In this document: positions 31,227 through 39,853 of the stretch, in pieces | Layout: every line of letters begins with the position of its first letter | Numbering within the stretch: position 1 is the first letter of the stretch | Source of the DNA: Hyphomicrobiaceae bacterium | GTDB lineage: Bacteria; Pseudomonadota; Alphaproteobacteria; Rhizobiales; Hyphomicrobiaceae | Length of the DNA stretch: 64,000 nucleotides | Assembly: GCA_021730785.1 (NCBI GenBank) | Contig: JAKFWF010000067.1 | Coordinates: 1 to 64,000 of the forward strand | Direction: 5' to 3' | Notes under the pieces: generated by a model | The model's input: the letters and a program-made list of their open reading frames with translations, nothing else | The model's database searches: none | What the model was told of the DNA's origin: nothing | Position numbers and translations under genes: made by a program

Positions 31227-32093
31227 CTACTTCGCGCCCGTTGCGATCGGCGTGCCGGCGGTCTCCATGCCCCACTCGGTCCACGAACCGTCGTAGACTG
31301 CGGCGTTGGTCTGGCCGAGTTTGGCGAGTGCCAGCGCCACGACGCCGGCGGTCACGCCCGAGCCGCAGGAGGCGACCACGGGCTTGGCCACGTCGACGCC
31401 GGCCGCCTTGAACAGGGCTGCCAGGTCCGCCTCGCTCTTCATCGAGCCGTCGGCATTGAGCAGGGTCGCGTAGTGCACGTTCTTCGCGCCTGGGATATGC
31501 CCGGCGCGCAAGCCGGCGCGCGGCTCCGCTGCCTCCCCTTTGAAGCGGGCCGGCGCACGGGCGTCCACGATCTGGGTGGTGGTCTTGGACGCGAGCAGCG
31601 CCATCACATCGTCCTTGTCGCGCACCAGTTCGCCGTGCAGGCGAGCGGTGAAATGGCGTGGCGTGCGCAGCTGCGTCACGTCGTCGGTGACGGGGCGCCC
31701 CTCGGCTTTCCACTTCTTCAAGCCGCCGTCGAGCACCGCCACGTCCCGGTGTCCCATGGCGCGAAACATCCACCATACGCGGGCGGCCGAGTAGAGCCCC
31801 TCCGAGTCATAGGCGATGATGCGCATGCCGTCCCCGATCCCCATCTTGCGCATGCGGGAGGCGAACTTGGCGGCACTCGGCAGCATGTGCGGCAAGCTTG
31901 ATTTCTCGTCCGCGATGTCTTCGATGTCGAAGAACATGGCACCGGGAATGTGTTCGGCCTTGTACTCGGCGTAGGCGTTGCGCTTGGTCGTGGGCAGGTG
32001 CAGCGAGCCGTCGAGGATGATGATGTCGGGCGCGTCCATACGCTCGGCCAGCCACGACGTTTCGACCAGGAATTTTGCAGCGATGTCGGCCAT
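31227..32093 (-). CDS. sseA: 3-mercaptopyruvate/thiosulfate sulfurtransferase
   Basis: A two-domain rhodanese of 288 residues that transfers sulfane sulfur from 3-mercaptopyruvate. The ATG at 32091-32093 (MADIAAKFLVETSWLAERM) follows AGGAA by 7 nt; the ORF-track start is 25 codons earlier and unsupported. The inactive N-terminal domain has AEYKAEHIPGAMFFDIEDIA and MGIGDGMRIIAYDSEG. The active C-terminal domain has RAGHIPGAKNVHY and the catalytic loop ASCGSGVTAGV, the CGSGVT form typical of mercaptopyruvate sulfurtransferases. It ends 7 nt from the convergent mutS stop and lies near alaX and cysK on the same strand. Confidence 0.94.
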   Translation of the reverse strand: MADIAAKFLVETSWLAERMDAPDIIILDGSLHLPTTKRNAYAEYKAEHIPGAMFFDIEDIADEKSSLPHMLPSAAKFASRMRKMGIGDGMRIIAYDSEGLYSAARVWWMFRAMGHRDVAVLDGGLKKWKAEGRPVTDDVTQLRTPRHFTARLHGELVRDKDDVMALLASKTTTQIVDARAPARFKGEAAEPRAGLRAGHIPGAKNVHYATLLNADGSMKSEADLAALFKAAGVDVAKPVVASCGSGVTAGVVALALAKLGQTNAAVYDGSWTEWGMETAGTPIATGAK

Positions 32094-32174
32094 GGGCAGG
32101 TTCCTAGGAATTGTCTCGGGGGGTGGCGCGTACAATAGGCTCGTTCTGCAGCGACCGTCACGCGTCATGTGGGG

Positions 32175-32900
32175 TCAGGCAAAGGCGACGCGGACGCGGC
32201 GGTTAACTTTTCCCTTCTTCTCGATTTTGGTTACGACAAGTCTGCCAACCTCGTCGGTGTTGGCGACGTGCGTCCCTCCGCATGGCTGGCGGTCGATCGC
32301 GCCGTCCGCGCCGATCAGGACGAGGCGGACGTGGCCCGAACCCATCGGCGGCTTGACCGCCATGGTGCGCACCAGGCCGGGGTTTGCTTCAAGTTCAGCG
32401 TCGGTGATCCATTGTTCGGCGACCGCGTGGTGGCCGTCGATCAGCTCCTGCAACTGTTCGCTCAGGCGGTCCTTGTCGACGGCGTCGGCGTCCGTGATAT
32501 CGAAGTCGAGGCGGCCCTCGTCGACGCCGATCTGCCCGCCGGTGACAGGGAACTTCACGAGACTGCACAGCAGATGCAACCCGGTGTGCATGCGCATCAG
32601 TTTGTGGCGCAGCTCCCAGTCGAGGCTGGCCTTGACGGTCGTGCCCGCCGCCGGCGCGGACGGCAACGGCTGGGCTGGCACATGCACGATCGTATCCTTG
32701 TCGGCATCGTAGACGGCGGTCGCGATCTCGATCGTGCCGAGGCCGGGGATGTCGATCGCGCCCTTGTCGCCCGGCTGGCCGCCGGCTGCCGCATAGAACA
32801 CCGTGCGGTCGAGAATGATGCCGCCGCGGTCGGTGACCGACACGATGCGCGCCTCGCAGTCGCGGGCATAGGCATCGGCGCGGTAAAGCTTCTCGGTCAT
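32175..32900 (-). CDS. alanyl-tRNA editing protein AlaX
   Basis: Free-standing editing domain, 241 residues, that deacylates mischarged Ser- or Gly-tRNA-Ala. It begins MTEKLYRADAYARDCEARIV; the catalytic zinc ligands are visible as the HxxxH motif in MRMHTGLHLLCS and CxxxH in QPCGGTHVANTDEVG. FYAAAGGQPGDKG is the N-terminal beta-barrel segment shared with the AlaRS editing part. It starts 3 nt after the cysK stop in the same direction, so it is likely co-transcribed with that gene. The size fits AlaX-M with the second small domain. Confidence 0.94.
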   Translation of the reverse strand: MTEKLYRADAYARDCEARIVSVTDRGGIILDRTVFYAAAGGQPGDKGAIDIPGLGTIEIATAVYDADKDTIVHVPAQPLPSAPAAGTTVKASLDWELRHKLMRMHTGLHLLCSLVKFPVTGGQIGVDEGRLDFDITDADAVDKDRLSEQLQELIDGHHAVAEQWITDAELEANPGLVRTMAVKPPMGSGHVRLVLIGADGAIDRQPCGGTHVANTDEVGRLVVTKIEKKGKVNRRVRVAFA

Positions 32901-32903
32901 GGC

Positions 32904-33944
32904 TCAGGCGTCCACGAACGCGGTTGGGATGTCGGCACGCGGCGCGGCAAGCCAGGGCGGCACGGGCAGCCCTTTCGACGCCATGAACGCTGGATTGAAC
33001 AGCTTCGACTGGTAGCGCGAGCCATAGTCGCACAGGATGGTCACGATGGTGTGGCCGGGCCCAAGCTCGCGGGCGAGCCGCATGGCGCCCGCAATGTTGA
33101 CGCCCGATGATGCGCCGAGGCACAGCCCTTCCTCCAGCATCATCCGGTAGACGATCTCGACCGCCTCGGCATCGTCGATGCGATAGCTGTGGTCGACGGT
33201 GAGCCCTTCCAGGTTCGCCGTGATGCGGCCCTGGCTGATGCCCTCGGTGATGGAGGAGCCTTCCGACTCCAATTTGCCGGTCGTGAAATAGCTGTGCAGC
33301 GCCGCCCCGTGCGGGTCGGCAAGTGCAATGCGGATATCTTTGTTGCGTGCCCGCAAGCCGTTCGCGACGCCAGCGAGCGTGCCGCCTGAACCGACCGCGC
33401 AGCAAAAGCCATGGATGCGGCCGCCGGTCTGCTCGAAGATCTCGGGCGCGGTGGTGTCGATATGCGCCTGCCGATTGGCGACGTTGTCGAACTGGTTGGC
33501 CCACATGGCGCCCGTCGGCGTGGTGCGGTTCAGTTCCGCGGCGAGGCGCCCCGAATACCTGATGTAGTTGTTCGGGTTCTTGTAGGGGACTGCCGGCACT
33601 TCGATCAGCGTGGCACCGAGGAGGCGCAGCGTGTCCTTCTTTTCGCTCGATTGCGTATCGGGAATGACGATGACGCTACGGTAGCCGAGCGCGGCACCAA
33701 TCACCGTCAAGCCGATGCCGGTGTTGCCGGCCGTGCCCTCGACGATGGTGCCACCGGGCTGCAGCGTGCCGCGCCGCACCGCGTCTTCGATCATCGAGAG
33801 CGCGGCCCGGTCCTTGACCGACTGGCCGGGGTTCATGAACTCGGCCTTGGCCAGGATCTCGCAACCGGTTTCCGCCGACGCACGTCGCAGTCGGATGAGC
33901 GGGGTGCGCCCGACGGCGCGGGCGATGGTGTCAGCGGTATACAC
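32904..33944 (-). CDS. cysK: cysteine synthase A (O-acetylserine sulfhydrylase)
   Basis: PLP enzyme making cysteine from O-acetylserine and sulfide. Start chosen as GTG 33942-33944 (VYTADTIARAVGRTPLIRL), with GGAGG 12 nt upstream; the longer ORF-track start (33995) is another GTG with no such support. About 346 residues, longer than E. coli CysK by a C-terminal extension. Motifs: EFMNPGQSVKDRAAL (PLP Lys), EGTAGNTGIGL (substrate-binding loop), GSGGTLAGVANGLR, and GASSGVNIAGAMRLA. It heads an operon with alaX, and sseA follows on the same strand. Confidence 0.92.
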   Translation of the reverse strand: MYTADTIARAVGRTPLIRLRRASAETGCEILAKAEFMNPGQSVKDRAALSMIEDAVRRGTLQPGGTIVEGTAGNTGIGLTVIGAALGYRSVIVIPDTQSSEKKDTLRLLGATLIEVPAVPYKNPNNYIRYSGRLAAELNRTTPTGAMWANQFDNVANRQAHIDTTAPEIFEQTGGRIHGFCCAVGSGGTLAGVANGLRARNKDIRIALADPHGAALHSYFTTGKLESEGSSITEGISQGRITANLEGLTVDHSYRIDDAEAVEIVYRMMLEEGLCLGASSGVNIAGAMRLARELGPGHTIVTILCDYGSRYQSKLFNPAFMASKGLPVPPWLAAPRADIPTAFVDA

Positions 33945-34115
33945 GGGAACTACGGGCCTCCTGCAGAAGAAATTCAAGCGGGCATGTCGTTCCACGTCCG
34001 GAATCGCGACGCGGTTTAACTCGGGATTAACCGACTTCAGCGCATGGTGTCAGTGCACAACCTGAGGTCAGCAGGCTTTCTCGATGGAAGTGCCTGTATC
34101 ACGAGGATGACATAC

Positions 34116-35054
34116 ATGACACGTCACTTGAAGTCTTGTTCTGCCCTGGGCGCGCTTGCCGTTGTGGCAGTTGTCGCCACCCCGTCAATTGCTGCCGATC
34201 TCGGTGGCTCGCGCGGCGGTTCCATCAAGGATGGGGCTGTCTACGCCCAGCCCGCCCCGGCTTCGTCGTTCGGCGGTTTCGGCAATTGCTACTTCCGCGG
34301 CGACGGCGGCTATTCTTTCGGCAATGATCCCCGCATTAAGTTCCCGGTCGGAAACCTCGACAACACCTTCAGCGGCACCGATCCGGCCAACCCCGGCACC
34401 CTGCTCAGCAGCCAATTCACTCAGACCACCGATGTGGTGCGCGACCCGCGCCTTGAAAGCACCTTCTTCGGTGAAGGTGGCTTTGGGTGCGGCTCGGGCT
34501 CGCATGGCATCCGTGCCGAGCTCGTGTTCGGCTACCACAGCGACCGCCGCATCGACGGCAGGCCCGGCGACTTCAATGTCAACAACATCTACACGGGCGT
34601 TCCCGCTCCCAACGCACCGATCAACGATCCGCTGCGCACGTCGCTGCGCAGCTACACCTTGATGACCAACGTCTTCAAGGACCTGGGTCGCTGGGGCAAC
34701 GTCACGCCGTATATCGGTGCCGGCGTCGGCATCGCCTACAACCAGCTGTCTGAGGTTTCCTTCATCGACAGTCCGAACCTGCGCAACCGGATTACTGGCA
34801 ACAACGATCTCTCCCTCGCCTGGTCGGCCATGGCCGGCATCGGCTACCAGATCTCCGAACGCGCGATCATCGACGTCGGCTATCGCTATATCGACTTCGG
34901 TCGGATCGCCTCGCAGCGCAATGATGACGCCGGTTTCGTGAACCCCCGCGTTCGCGTCGACGACATCGCCGCCCACGAAATCAAAGTCGGTTTGCGCTAC
35001 CACTTCAATACCGCTGGCTGCTGCGCCGCCCCTGCCTATGCTCCGCTGAAGTAA
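34116..35054 (+). CDS. outer-membrane beta-barrel protein (Omp25/RopB-like type)
   Basis: A 312-residue outer-membrane protein. ATG 34116 (MTRHLKSCSALGALAVVAVV) has GAGG nine nt upstream; ATG 34107 overlaps that site. A signal peptide with cleavage near IAA-DLGG is followed by alternating beta strands, for example GNCYFRGDGGYSFGND, FFGEGGFGCGSGSHGIRAE, VTPYIGAGVGIAYNQLSE and DVGYRYIDFGRIAS, ending KVGLRYHFN in an aromatic position typical of barrel closure. Function beyond porin or structural barrel cannot be read. A strong terminator follows. It is divergent from cysK. Confidence 0.87.
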   Translation: MTRHLKSCSALGALAVVAVVATPSIAADLGGSRGGSIKDGAVYAQPAPASSFGGFGNCYFRGDGGYSFGNDPRIKFPVGNLDNTFSGTDPANPGTLLSSQFTQTTDVVRDPRLESTFFGEGGFGCGSGSHGIRAELVFGYHSDRRIDGRPGDFNVNNIYTGVPAPNAPINDPLRTSLRSYTLMTNVFKDLGRWGNVTPYIGAGVGIAYNQLSEVSFIDSPNLRNRITGNNDLSLAWSAMAGIGYQISERAIIDVGYRYIDFGRIASQRNDDAGFVNPRVRVDDIAAHEIKVGLRYHFNTAGCCAAPAYAPLK

Positions 35055-35082
35055 TTCACCCGGCATCTCCAGCCGCGATCCC

Positions 35083-35116
35083 GCGCGGGCAGCCTCTCCC
35101 CGGAGGCTGCCCGCGC
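35083..35116 (+). terminator. terminator of the outer-membrane protein gene
   Basis: A 14-bp perfect stem, GCGCGGGCAGCCTC/GAGGCTGCCCGCGC, with a 6-nt loop lies 29 nt after the stop of the barrel gene and is followed by GGCTGTTTGCG. The short T-run makes it a plausible intrinsic terminator. Confidence 0.7.
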
Positions 35117-35157
35117 GGCTGTTTGCGTGCCGGCAAGCGCCGGTGTGCCCGATGGCC

Positions 35158-36324
35158 TCAGATGCCGACGGTGCCGTGCCACCACTTGCCGCCGAGCACG
35201 ACACCTTTGGACAGGATGCGCTTGTCCCCCGTCATGACCTCGCCCAGCACGTCGACATAGTCGAAGCGGCCGTCCTTGATTTCGAGCACGGTGGCATCGC
35301 CGACACTGCCGGCCTTCAGCGTGCCGAGTTCGGGCCGCTGCAAGGCGATCGCCGCATTGACCGTGCTTTGCCTGATCACCTCGGTGAGCGGCATGCCGAG
35401 CACCAAGAATTTCGACATCGTCGTCACCTGGTCGAAGGCCGGGCCATCGATGCACAGTACGTGCACGTCGGATGAGATCGTGTCGGGATAAAAGCCGTTC
35501 GCCAGCATGGCGCGCGCGGTCTTGAACGAGAACGAGCCCTTGCCGTGGCCGATGTCGAACATCACGCCGCGCTTGCGGGCGGCGAGCACGGCTGGCTTCA
35601 CAGTGCCCTGGGCAGTGCATGGCGCATTGGGGAAGGGGCGGAAGGCGTGGGTCAGCACGTCGCCCGGCCGCAGCATGTCGAGCACGGCCTCGTAGGACGG
35701 TGGTGGCTCGTCGATGTGGGCCATCAGCGGCATGCCGACCTCCTCCGCCACTTGCAGCGCGATGTTCAGGGGTGCAGCTCCCTGGTCGCCGGAAGAGTGC
35801 CGGCCGACGCGCACCTTGATGCCGACGATGACGTCGCGGTTGGCGGCCGCTACTTCGGCGGCTTCCCGCGGGGCCATCAGCTCCATGTTCTTGCTTTCCC
35901 CGACCATGATCGTCTTCGAGAAGCCGAAGATGCCGGCGAACGACACGTGCAGGTAGGCGAGGATTCGCGCCTCACTGCGCTCGATCACATGGCGGCGAAA
36001 TCCGGCGAAGTTGCCAGGTCCGGCGCTGCCCGTGTCGACCGATGTGGTGACGCCGGAGGTGCGGCAGAATTCGTTTGCGTCGATGCCGAGTGAGGTGCCG
36101 CCCCAGTAGACGTGGGTGTGCAGGTCGATGAGACCGGGCGTCACGACATGGCCCAACACGTCGCGAACAACCGTCTTGGGGCCGGCTTTGAGCGCCTTGC
36201 CGACACCGGCCGCCTTGCCGTCCCTGAAGCCGACGTCCATGACCCCGTCGATGTTCTGGGACGGGTCGATCACGTGGCCATTGCGCAGGATCAGATCGAG
36301 GGCGGTGGTGGTGGCGGCAGGCAT
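35158..36324 (-). CDS. amidohydrolase/deacetylase family metallohydrolase
   Basis: A 388-residue amidohydrolase-superfamily enzyme of the subgroup that includes Atu3266 and EF0837, which hydrolyse N- or O-acyl groups; the substrate is unknown. Metal-binding and barrel motifs: TPGLIDLHTHVYWGG (HxH of strand 1), GIKVRVGRHSSGDQG (carboxylated Lys region), LMAHIDEPPPSYE (His of strand 5), HAFRPFPNAP and SSDVHVL (Asp of strand 8). It starts with MPAATTTALDLILRNGHVID, a normal amidohydrolase beginning. The gap to the upstream deoxyribosyltransferase gene is 59 nt, so they may be co-transcribed, which would fit a salvage role. Confidence 0.85.
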   Translation of the reverse strand: MPAATTTALDLILRNGHVIDPSQNIDGVMDVGFRDGKAAGVGKALKAGPKTVVRDVLGHVVTPGLIDLHTHVYWGGTSLGIDANEFCRTSGVTTSVDTGSAGPGNFAGFRRHVIERSEARILAYLHVSFAGIFGFSKTIMVGESKNMELMAPREAAEVAAANRDVIVGIKVRVGRHSSGDQGAAPLNIALQVAEEVGMPLMAHIDEPPPSYEAVLDMLRPGDVLTHAFRPFPNAPCTAQGTVKPAVLAARKRGVMFDIGHGKGSFSFKTARAMLANGFYPDTISSDVHVLCIDGPAFDQVTTMSKFLVLGMPLTEVIRQSTVNAAIALQRPELGTLKAGSVGDATVLEIKDGRFDYVDVLGEVMTGDKRILSKGVVLGGKWWHGTVGI

Positions 36325-36383
36325 TGCGGGCAGCTCCAGGCAGGATCAGGCGGTGGCGGCGCACTGTAGGCACTTTGGCCGCA

Positions 36384-36956
36384 CTACTTCAACAGCTGGG
36401 CAAGCGTCGCGAGGCAGCGCCTGAACCCGGTGAGGTCGGCCATCGGGCGCGGACACGAGGCCGCGGTGACGGTAATGTCGGCGCCGCTCTCGTGGATCGC
36501 AACCGCGATCATGAGGTTTTCGGCCAGATCGAAATCCTCGATCTCGACGCCGGGTGCGTCGCAGTCGTAGGGCGACGGCTGGTGGAGGCGGAAGGCGCGG
36601 GCGCGCGTCGCGTAATCGCCGCTCGCATTGGTGTAGCCGAGGACCGGTTTGCCCAGCGCCCGCATGAAGCCCACTTCGAACGCTGTGCCACTGTCCATCG
36701 ACGTGCCGCGAAAGGGCGTCAGGTTGGCGATCAGGGCATCGGCGGTTGTCATCAGCGCCTCATTGGCGAGTGCGATGCGTCTAGCCGCCTCGTGCTTCGA
36801 CAAGCCCGACAGATCGAGGCTGGCGTCGAGCGGGAACAGCCCTTCGAAGCCCACTTCCGCGCACAATCGGCATTTCTCGGCGCCGACCACCAGGGCGTCG
36901 GGCAGGAACACCTCGGGGCCGGCGAGGTAGATGCGCGGGCGGGTATCGTCAGTCAT
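36384..36956 (-). CDS. nucleoside 2-deoxyribosyltransferase family protein
   Basis: A 190-residue protein. ATG at 36954-36956 (MTDDTRPRIYLAGPEVFLPD) is preceded by GGAG about 10 nt upstream; the longer ORF has no support. Family motifs: RIYLAGPEVF at the N terminus, ALIANLTPFRGTSMDSGTAF (Asp-Ser with the catalytic Glu in GTAFEVG) and ALGKPVLGYTN. Family members exchange bases between deoxynucleosides or hydrolyse nucleotides (for example DNPH1-like). It is transcribed toward the amidohydrolase gene, 59 nt away. Confidence 0.85.
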   Translation of the reverse strand: MTDDTRPRIYLAGPEVFLPDALVVGAEKCRLCAEVGFEGLFPLDASLDLSGLSKHEAARRIALANEALMTTADALIANLTPFRGTSMDSGTAFEVGFMRALGKPVLGYTNASGDYATRARAFRLHQPSPYDCDAPGVEIEDFDLAENLMIAVAIHESGADITVTAASCPRPMADLTGFRRCLATLAQLLK

Positions 36957-37150
36957 GGTTGGGCATCTCCCCACTGCTGCGAGCGCTGGCGTAGCACGGC
37001 TGCGCCGGTCGCCAAACAAGGGTGACGGACGCATGGTCTCAGCATGAACGCCACCTGACACTGTGGTTCAGAATGAGTTCAGTGCGCAAAGGGCATTGTC
37101 ACTCCATCACCGGCGCGATTGTCGTGCCGCAAACCTGAAGGAGCCCTGCC

Positions 37151-37495
37151 ATGAAGCGCCTGATCCTGACCGTCGCCCTGATCGCTGCCGGTGCCACCGC
37201 TGCCAGTGCCTACGGCACTTCGACCCGGGAAGTCGACAGCCGCCAGGCCCAGCAGGAGCAGCGCATTCGCGATGGCGTCCGTGACGGCTCGCTGTCACGC
37301 CGCGAGACCCGCGAACTGGTGAACGAACAGCGCCACATCCAGCATCTGGAGAGCAAGGCCAAGGCCGACGGCGTCGTTACCCGCGGTGAGGCCGCCGAGC
37401 TCCGCCGCGCCCAGGACAATGCGAGCAAGCACATCTATCAGGAGCGCCACGACAGCGACACGCGTAACCGCTTCGGATTTCGCCGCTGGTGGTAA
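37151..37495 (+). CDS. small exported hypothetical protein
   Basis: A 114-residue protein. GAAGGAG lies just upstream of the ATG. A signal peptide (MKRLILTVALIAAGATAASA, cleaved near ASA-YG) is followed by a highly charged helical region with Arg/Glu-rich stretches (RDGVRDGSLSRRETRELVNE, ESKAKADGVVTRGEAAELRR). The two SLSRRE/VVTRGE segments look like a pair of imperfect repeats, and the C terminus is RFGFRRWW. Similar small proteins occur widely in Rhizobiales; no function is known. Confidence 0.78.
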   Translation: MKRLILTVALIAAGATAASAYGTSTREVDSRQAQQEQRIRDGVRDGSLSRRETRELVNEQRHIQHLESKAKADGVVTRGEAAELRRAQDNASKHIYQERHDSDTRNRFGFRRWW

Positions 37496-37497
37496 CG

Positions 37498-37514
37498 ACC
37501 GGGGGCGCCCCGGT
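37498..37514 (+). terminator. weak GC palindrome after small exported protein gene
   Basis: ACCGGGGGCGCCCCGGT is nearly perfectly palindromic immediately after the stop codon, but no T-run follows. A second imperfect hairpin (GCGGGTCGCC/GGCGGCCCGC) lies about 40-70 nt downstream. Together they may end the transcript. Confidence 0.35.
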
Positions 37515-37688
37515 ATCGGTCTGAGGTAAGCGTCGCACGGCGGGTCGCCTGATCAAGGCGGCCCGCTGTGTGCGTCTGCAGGTAGCCGCCCTTGCCGAAA
37601 CTGTGGACAGCTTGTGCAGGGGCACGGGACGCCTTCGAGACTCAAGTTACCGGGAGGCATGCACGCCAGATCCCTTCCGGAGGCACCC

Positions 37689-38366
37689 ATGGCCCCTACG
37701 ACCCGACTGCTGGCTCTCGCGCTTGCCCTGTGCGGTGCCACGGCGACCAGCGTTTCGGCACAGAACGTCGAGGGCGACAGCCGCTTGCGATTTGGCGTGT
37801 TCCTCCAGGGCTACTCGTTGCCAGCACGGGAAACCGTGCCGGGAGGGGTCACCGGCGACGTCGGCGGCTATGGGGTCGGCGCCTCGTTCGGCTACGACTG
37901 GAGCTTGTGGAACGGCTGGATCGTCGGATTAGAAGCAGACGGCGTTGCCATCGATGCCGGCACCAACATCAGAGGCTCGAAGTACAACGGCGATTATCTG
38001 GCGAACGTGCGCGGCCGCCTCGGCTACAACCTCGATCGAAACTGGCTGGTCTACGCCACGGGCGGACTGGCGGTGAACGGCATCCACTACCGCGGCTCGA
38101 CCACGTCGACCGTCGGCAACCCGAACGCGATCCTCAAGGAATCGGCGACCCTGCCCGGCTGGACCATTGGCACCGGCGCGGAGTGGCGCTATTACGGCTC
38201 CATCCTGTTCGGCGAATACCTGTACGCCAACTACCAGCCCTTTGAGTTCACTGGCGGCTTCAACATCAATCGGCAGCTCGATACCGAAGCTCACACATTC
38301 CGGCTGGGCGTAAAGTGGCTCATCGGACATGACTACTACGACGACGTGAAGTATCCGCGCAGATAG
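37689..38366 (+). CDS. outer-membrane beta-barrel protein
   Basis: A 225-residue outer-membrane barrel protein. The start at ATG 37689 (MAPTTRLLALALALCGATAT) has GGAGG six nt upstream. The signal peptide cleaves near VSA-QN. Beta strands alternate, for example RLRFGVFLQGYSLPARE, GYGVGASFGYDWSLWNGWIV, VRGRLGYNLDRNWLVYATGG and HTFRLGVKWLIG, resembling OmpW/Omp25-type (PF13505) barrels. The next gene, an SDR, starts 15 nt after its stop, so both may share a transcript. Confidence 0.85.
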   Translation: MAPTTRLLALALALCGATATSVSAQNVEGDSRLRFGVFLQGYSLPARETVPGGVTGDVGGYGVGASFGYDWSLWNGWIVGLEADGVAIDAGTNIRGSKYNGDYLANVRGRLGYNLDRNWLVYATGGLAVNGIHYRGSTTSTVGNPNAILKESATLPGWTIGTGAEWRYYGSILFGEYLYANYQPFEFTGGFNINRQLDTEAHTFRLGVKWLIGHDYYDDVKYPRR

Positions 38367-38381
38367 GCAAGTCAAGGCGTC

Positions 38382-39137
38382 ATGGCGAGGCTCACAGGAA
38401 AAATCTCGCTCGTGACAGGCGCAGGCGCGGGGATCGGCGCGGCCGTGGCGCTGCGGTTCGCTACGGAAGGCGCTCACGTTTATGTGAGTGACGTTGATGG
38501 TACGGCCGCTGCAGCCGTCACGGCGCAGATCGTGGAACTCGGCCACGCCGCCACCGCTGTGGCCTTGGACGTCACGCGCGGGCAGGATATCCAGGCCACC
38601 TTCCGCACCATCGAAACGACGCACGGGCGCCTCGATATCCTCGTCAACAACGCCGGCCTCAACGTGCGCGGCGACTTTCGTCACATGTCGGATGCCGACT
38701 GGACGAAGATCCGCGAAGTCAATCTGGACGGTGTGGTGCGCATCGCGCGCGACGGCTTTGCCTTGCTCAAGGCGTCCGGCCGCGGATCGCTGATCAATCT
38801 TGCGTCCATCATGGGGCACCGGGGCCTGCGGCAACTGGCCGGTTATGCGGCAACCAAGGGCGCGGTCTCGGCCCTGACTCGCGCGCTCGCCGTGGAGTAT
38901 GCGCCGTTCGGCATCCGCGTGAACGCGCTGGCGCCCGGCTTCATCGAGACCGCACTGACCGATCGCGTCCTGCGCAACCCGATGATCGCCAAGGCCCTGC
39001 TCGAGCAGACGCCGCTGAAGCGCTTCGGCACGCCGGAGGACGTCGCGGCCGCTGCGCTGTTCTTTGCCTCCGATGAGAGCGCATTTGTCACAGGTGCCGA
39101 ACTTGCGGTCGACGGTGGGATGGCGGCCGGACTATAA
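38382..39137 (+). CDS. short-chain dehydrogenase/reductase (FabG-like)
   Basis: A 251-residue classical SDR. Cofactor motif LVTGAGAGIGAAVAL (TGxxxGIG), structural NNAG (LVNNAGLN), catalytic Ser in LINLASIMGH, Tyr and Lys in GYAATKGAVS, then NALAPGFIETALTD. The Asp at the end of strand 2 (YVSDVDGT) favours NAD(H). The substrate is unknown. It lies 9 nt before the YceI gene on the same strand, which follows an outer-membrane barrel gene, a mixed operon. Confidence 0.9.
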   Translation: MARLTGKISLVTGAGAGIGAAVALRFATEGAHVYVSDVDGTAAAAVTAQIVELGHAATAVALDVTRGQDIQATFRTIETTHGRLDILVNNAGLNVRGDFRHMSDADWTKIREVNLDGVVRIARDGFALLKASGRGSLINLASIMGHRGLRQLAGYAATKGAVSALTRALAVEYAPFGIRVNALAPGFIETALTDRVLRNPMIAKALLEQTPLKRFGTPEDVAAAALFFASDESAFVTGAELAVDGGMAAGL

Positions 39138-39146
39138 GCCCGTCCC

Positions 39147-39752
39147 ATGACACCTTCGATCCGATCCCTATGCGCCGCCCTGGCGCTGTTTTGCGCAGCG
39201 GCAGGCAGCGATGCGCGCGCTGACGAATGGATAGTCGACAAGCAGCACACCGAAATTCGCTTCAGCTGGGACAATCTCGGGCTGGCGCGGCGTTCAGGCC
39301 GCTTTCTCGACATTGACGGACGGCTGACGTTCAACCCAACCGAACCGGAAAGCGGTGCAGTCGAAGTGTCGATTGCCACATCGAGCCTCACGACCGGCAC
39401 GCGCGAGTGGGACGATGCCATGAAATCTCCCGACTTTTTCTCGGCCAGGGCGCACCCGCGGATCACCTTCCGCAGCACCGGCATCACCAAGCTGAGTGAG
39501 AAGACCGGCGAGATCAACGGCGAGTTGACGGTTCTGGGCGTCACCCGTCCGGTGACCTTGGCTGCAACCTGGAATTTCACCGGCGAGCATCCCCTGTCGG
39601 CGTCAAATTCGACGTTCCAGGGCCGCTGGGTGTCGGGCTTTACCGCCAGCGCCAAGGTGATGCGCAGTGAGTTCGGCCTGAAGCGTGGCATTCCGCTGCT
39701 GTCAGACGAGATCCGCATCGACATCGACGCGGTGTTCCTGCGCAAGGAGTGA
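39147..39752 (+). CDS. YceI family periplasmic lipid-binding protein
   Basis: A 201-residue exported protein of the YceI family, a lipocalin-like barrel that binds polyisoprenoid or amide lipids. Signal peptide MTPSIRSLCAALALFCAAAGSDARA precedes DEWIVDKQHTEIRFSWDNLG. Family landmarks: SGRFLDIDGRLTFNP, EPESGAVEVSIATSSL, AHPRITFRSTGITKL and GELTVLGVTRPVTLA. The substrate is not readable. It starts 9 nt after the SDR stop. Confidence 0.9.
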   Translation: MTPSIRSLCAALALFCAAAGSDARADEWIVDKQHTEIRFSWDNLGLARRSGRFLDIDGRLTFNPTEPESGAVEVSIATSSLTTGTREWDDAMKSPDFFSARAHPRITFRSTGITKLSEKTGEINGELTVLGVTRPVTLAATWNFTGEHPLSASNSTFQGRWVSGFTASAKVMRSEFGLKRGIPLLSDEIRIDIDAVFLRKE

Positions 39753-39853
39753 CCAGGGCGCGCGCAATTCTGGCGTGCGAGCCTTGCGCTTGACAGCGGC
39801 CGGCTGCTTGTGGGGTTGTGTTGCCTCCCGCCAGTCCACCGGAACTCCCTCCC

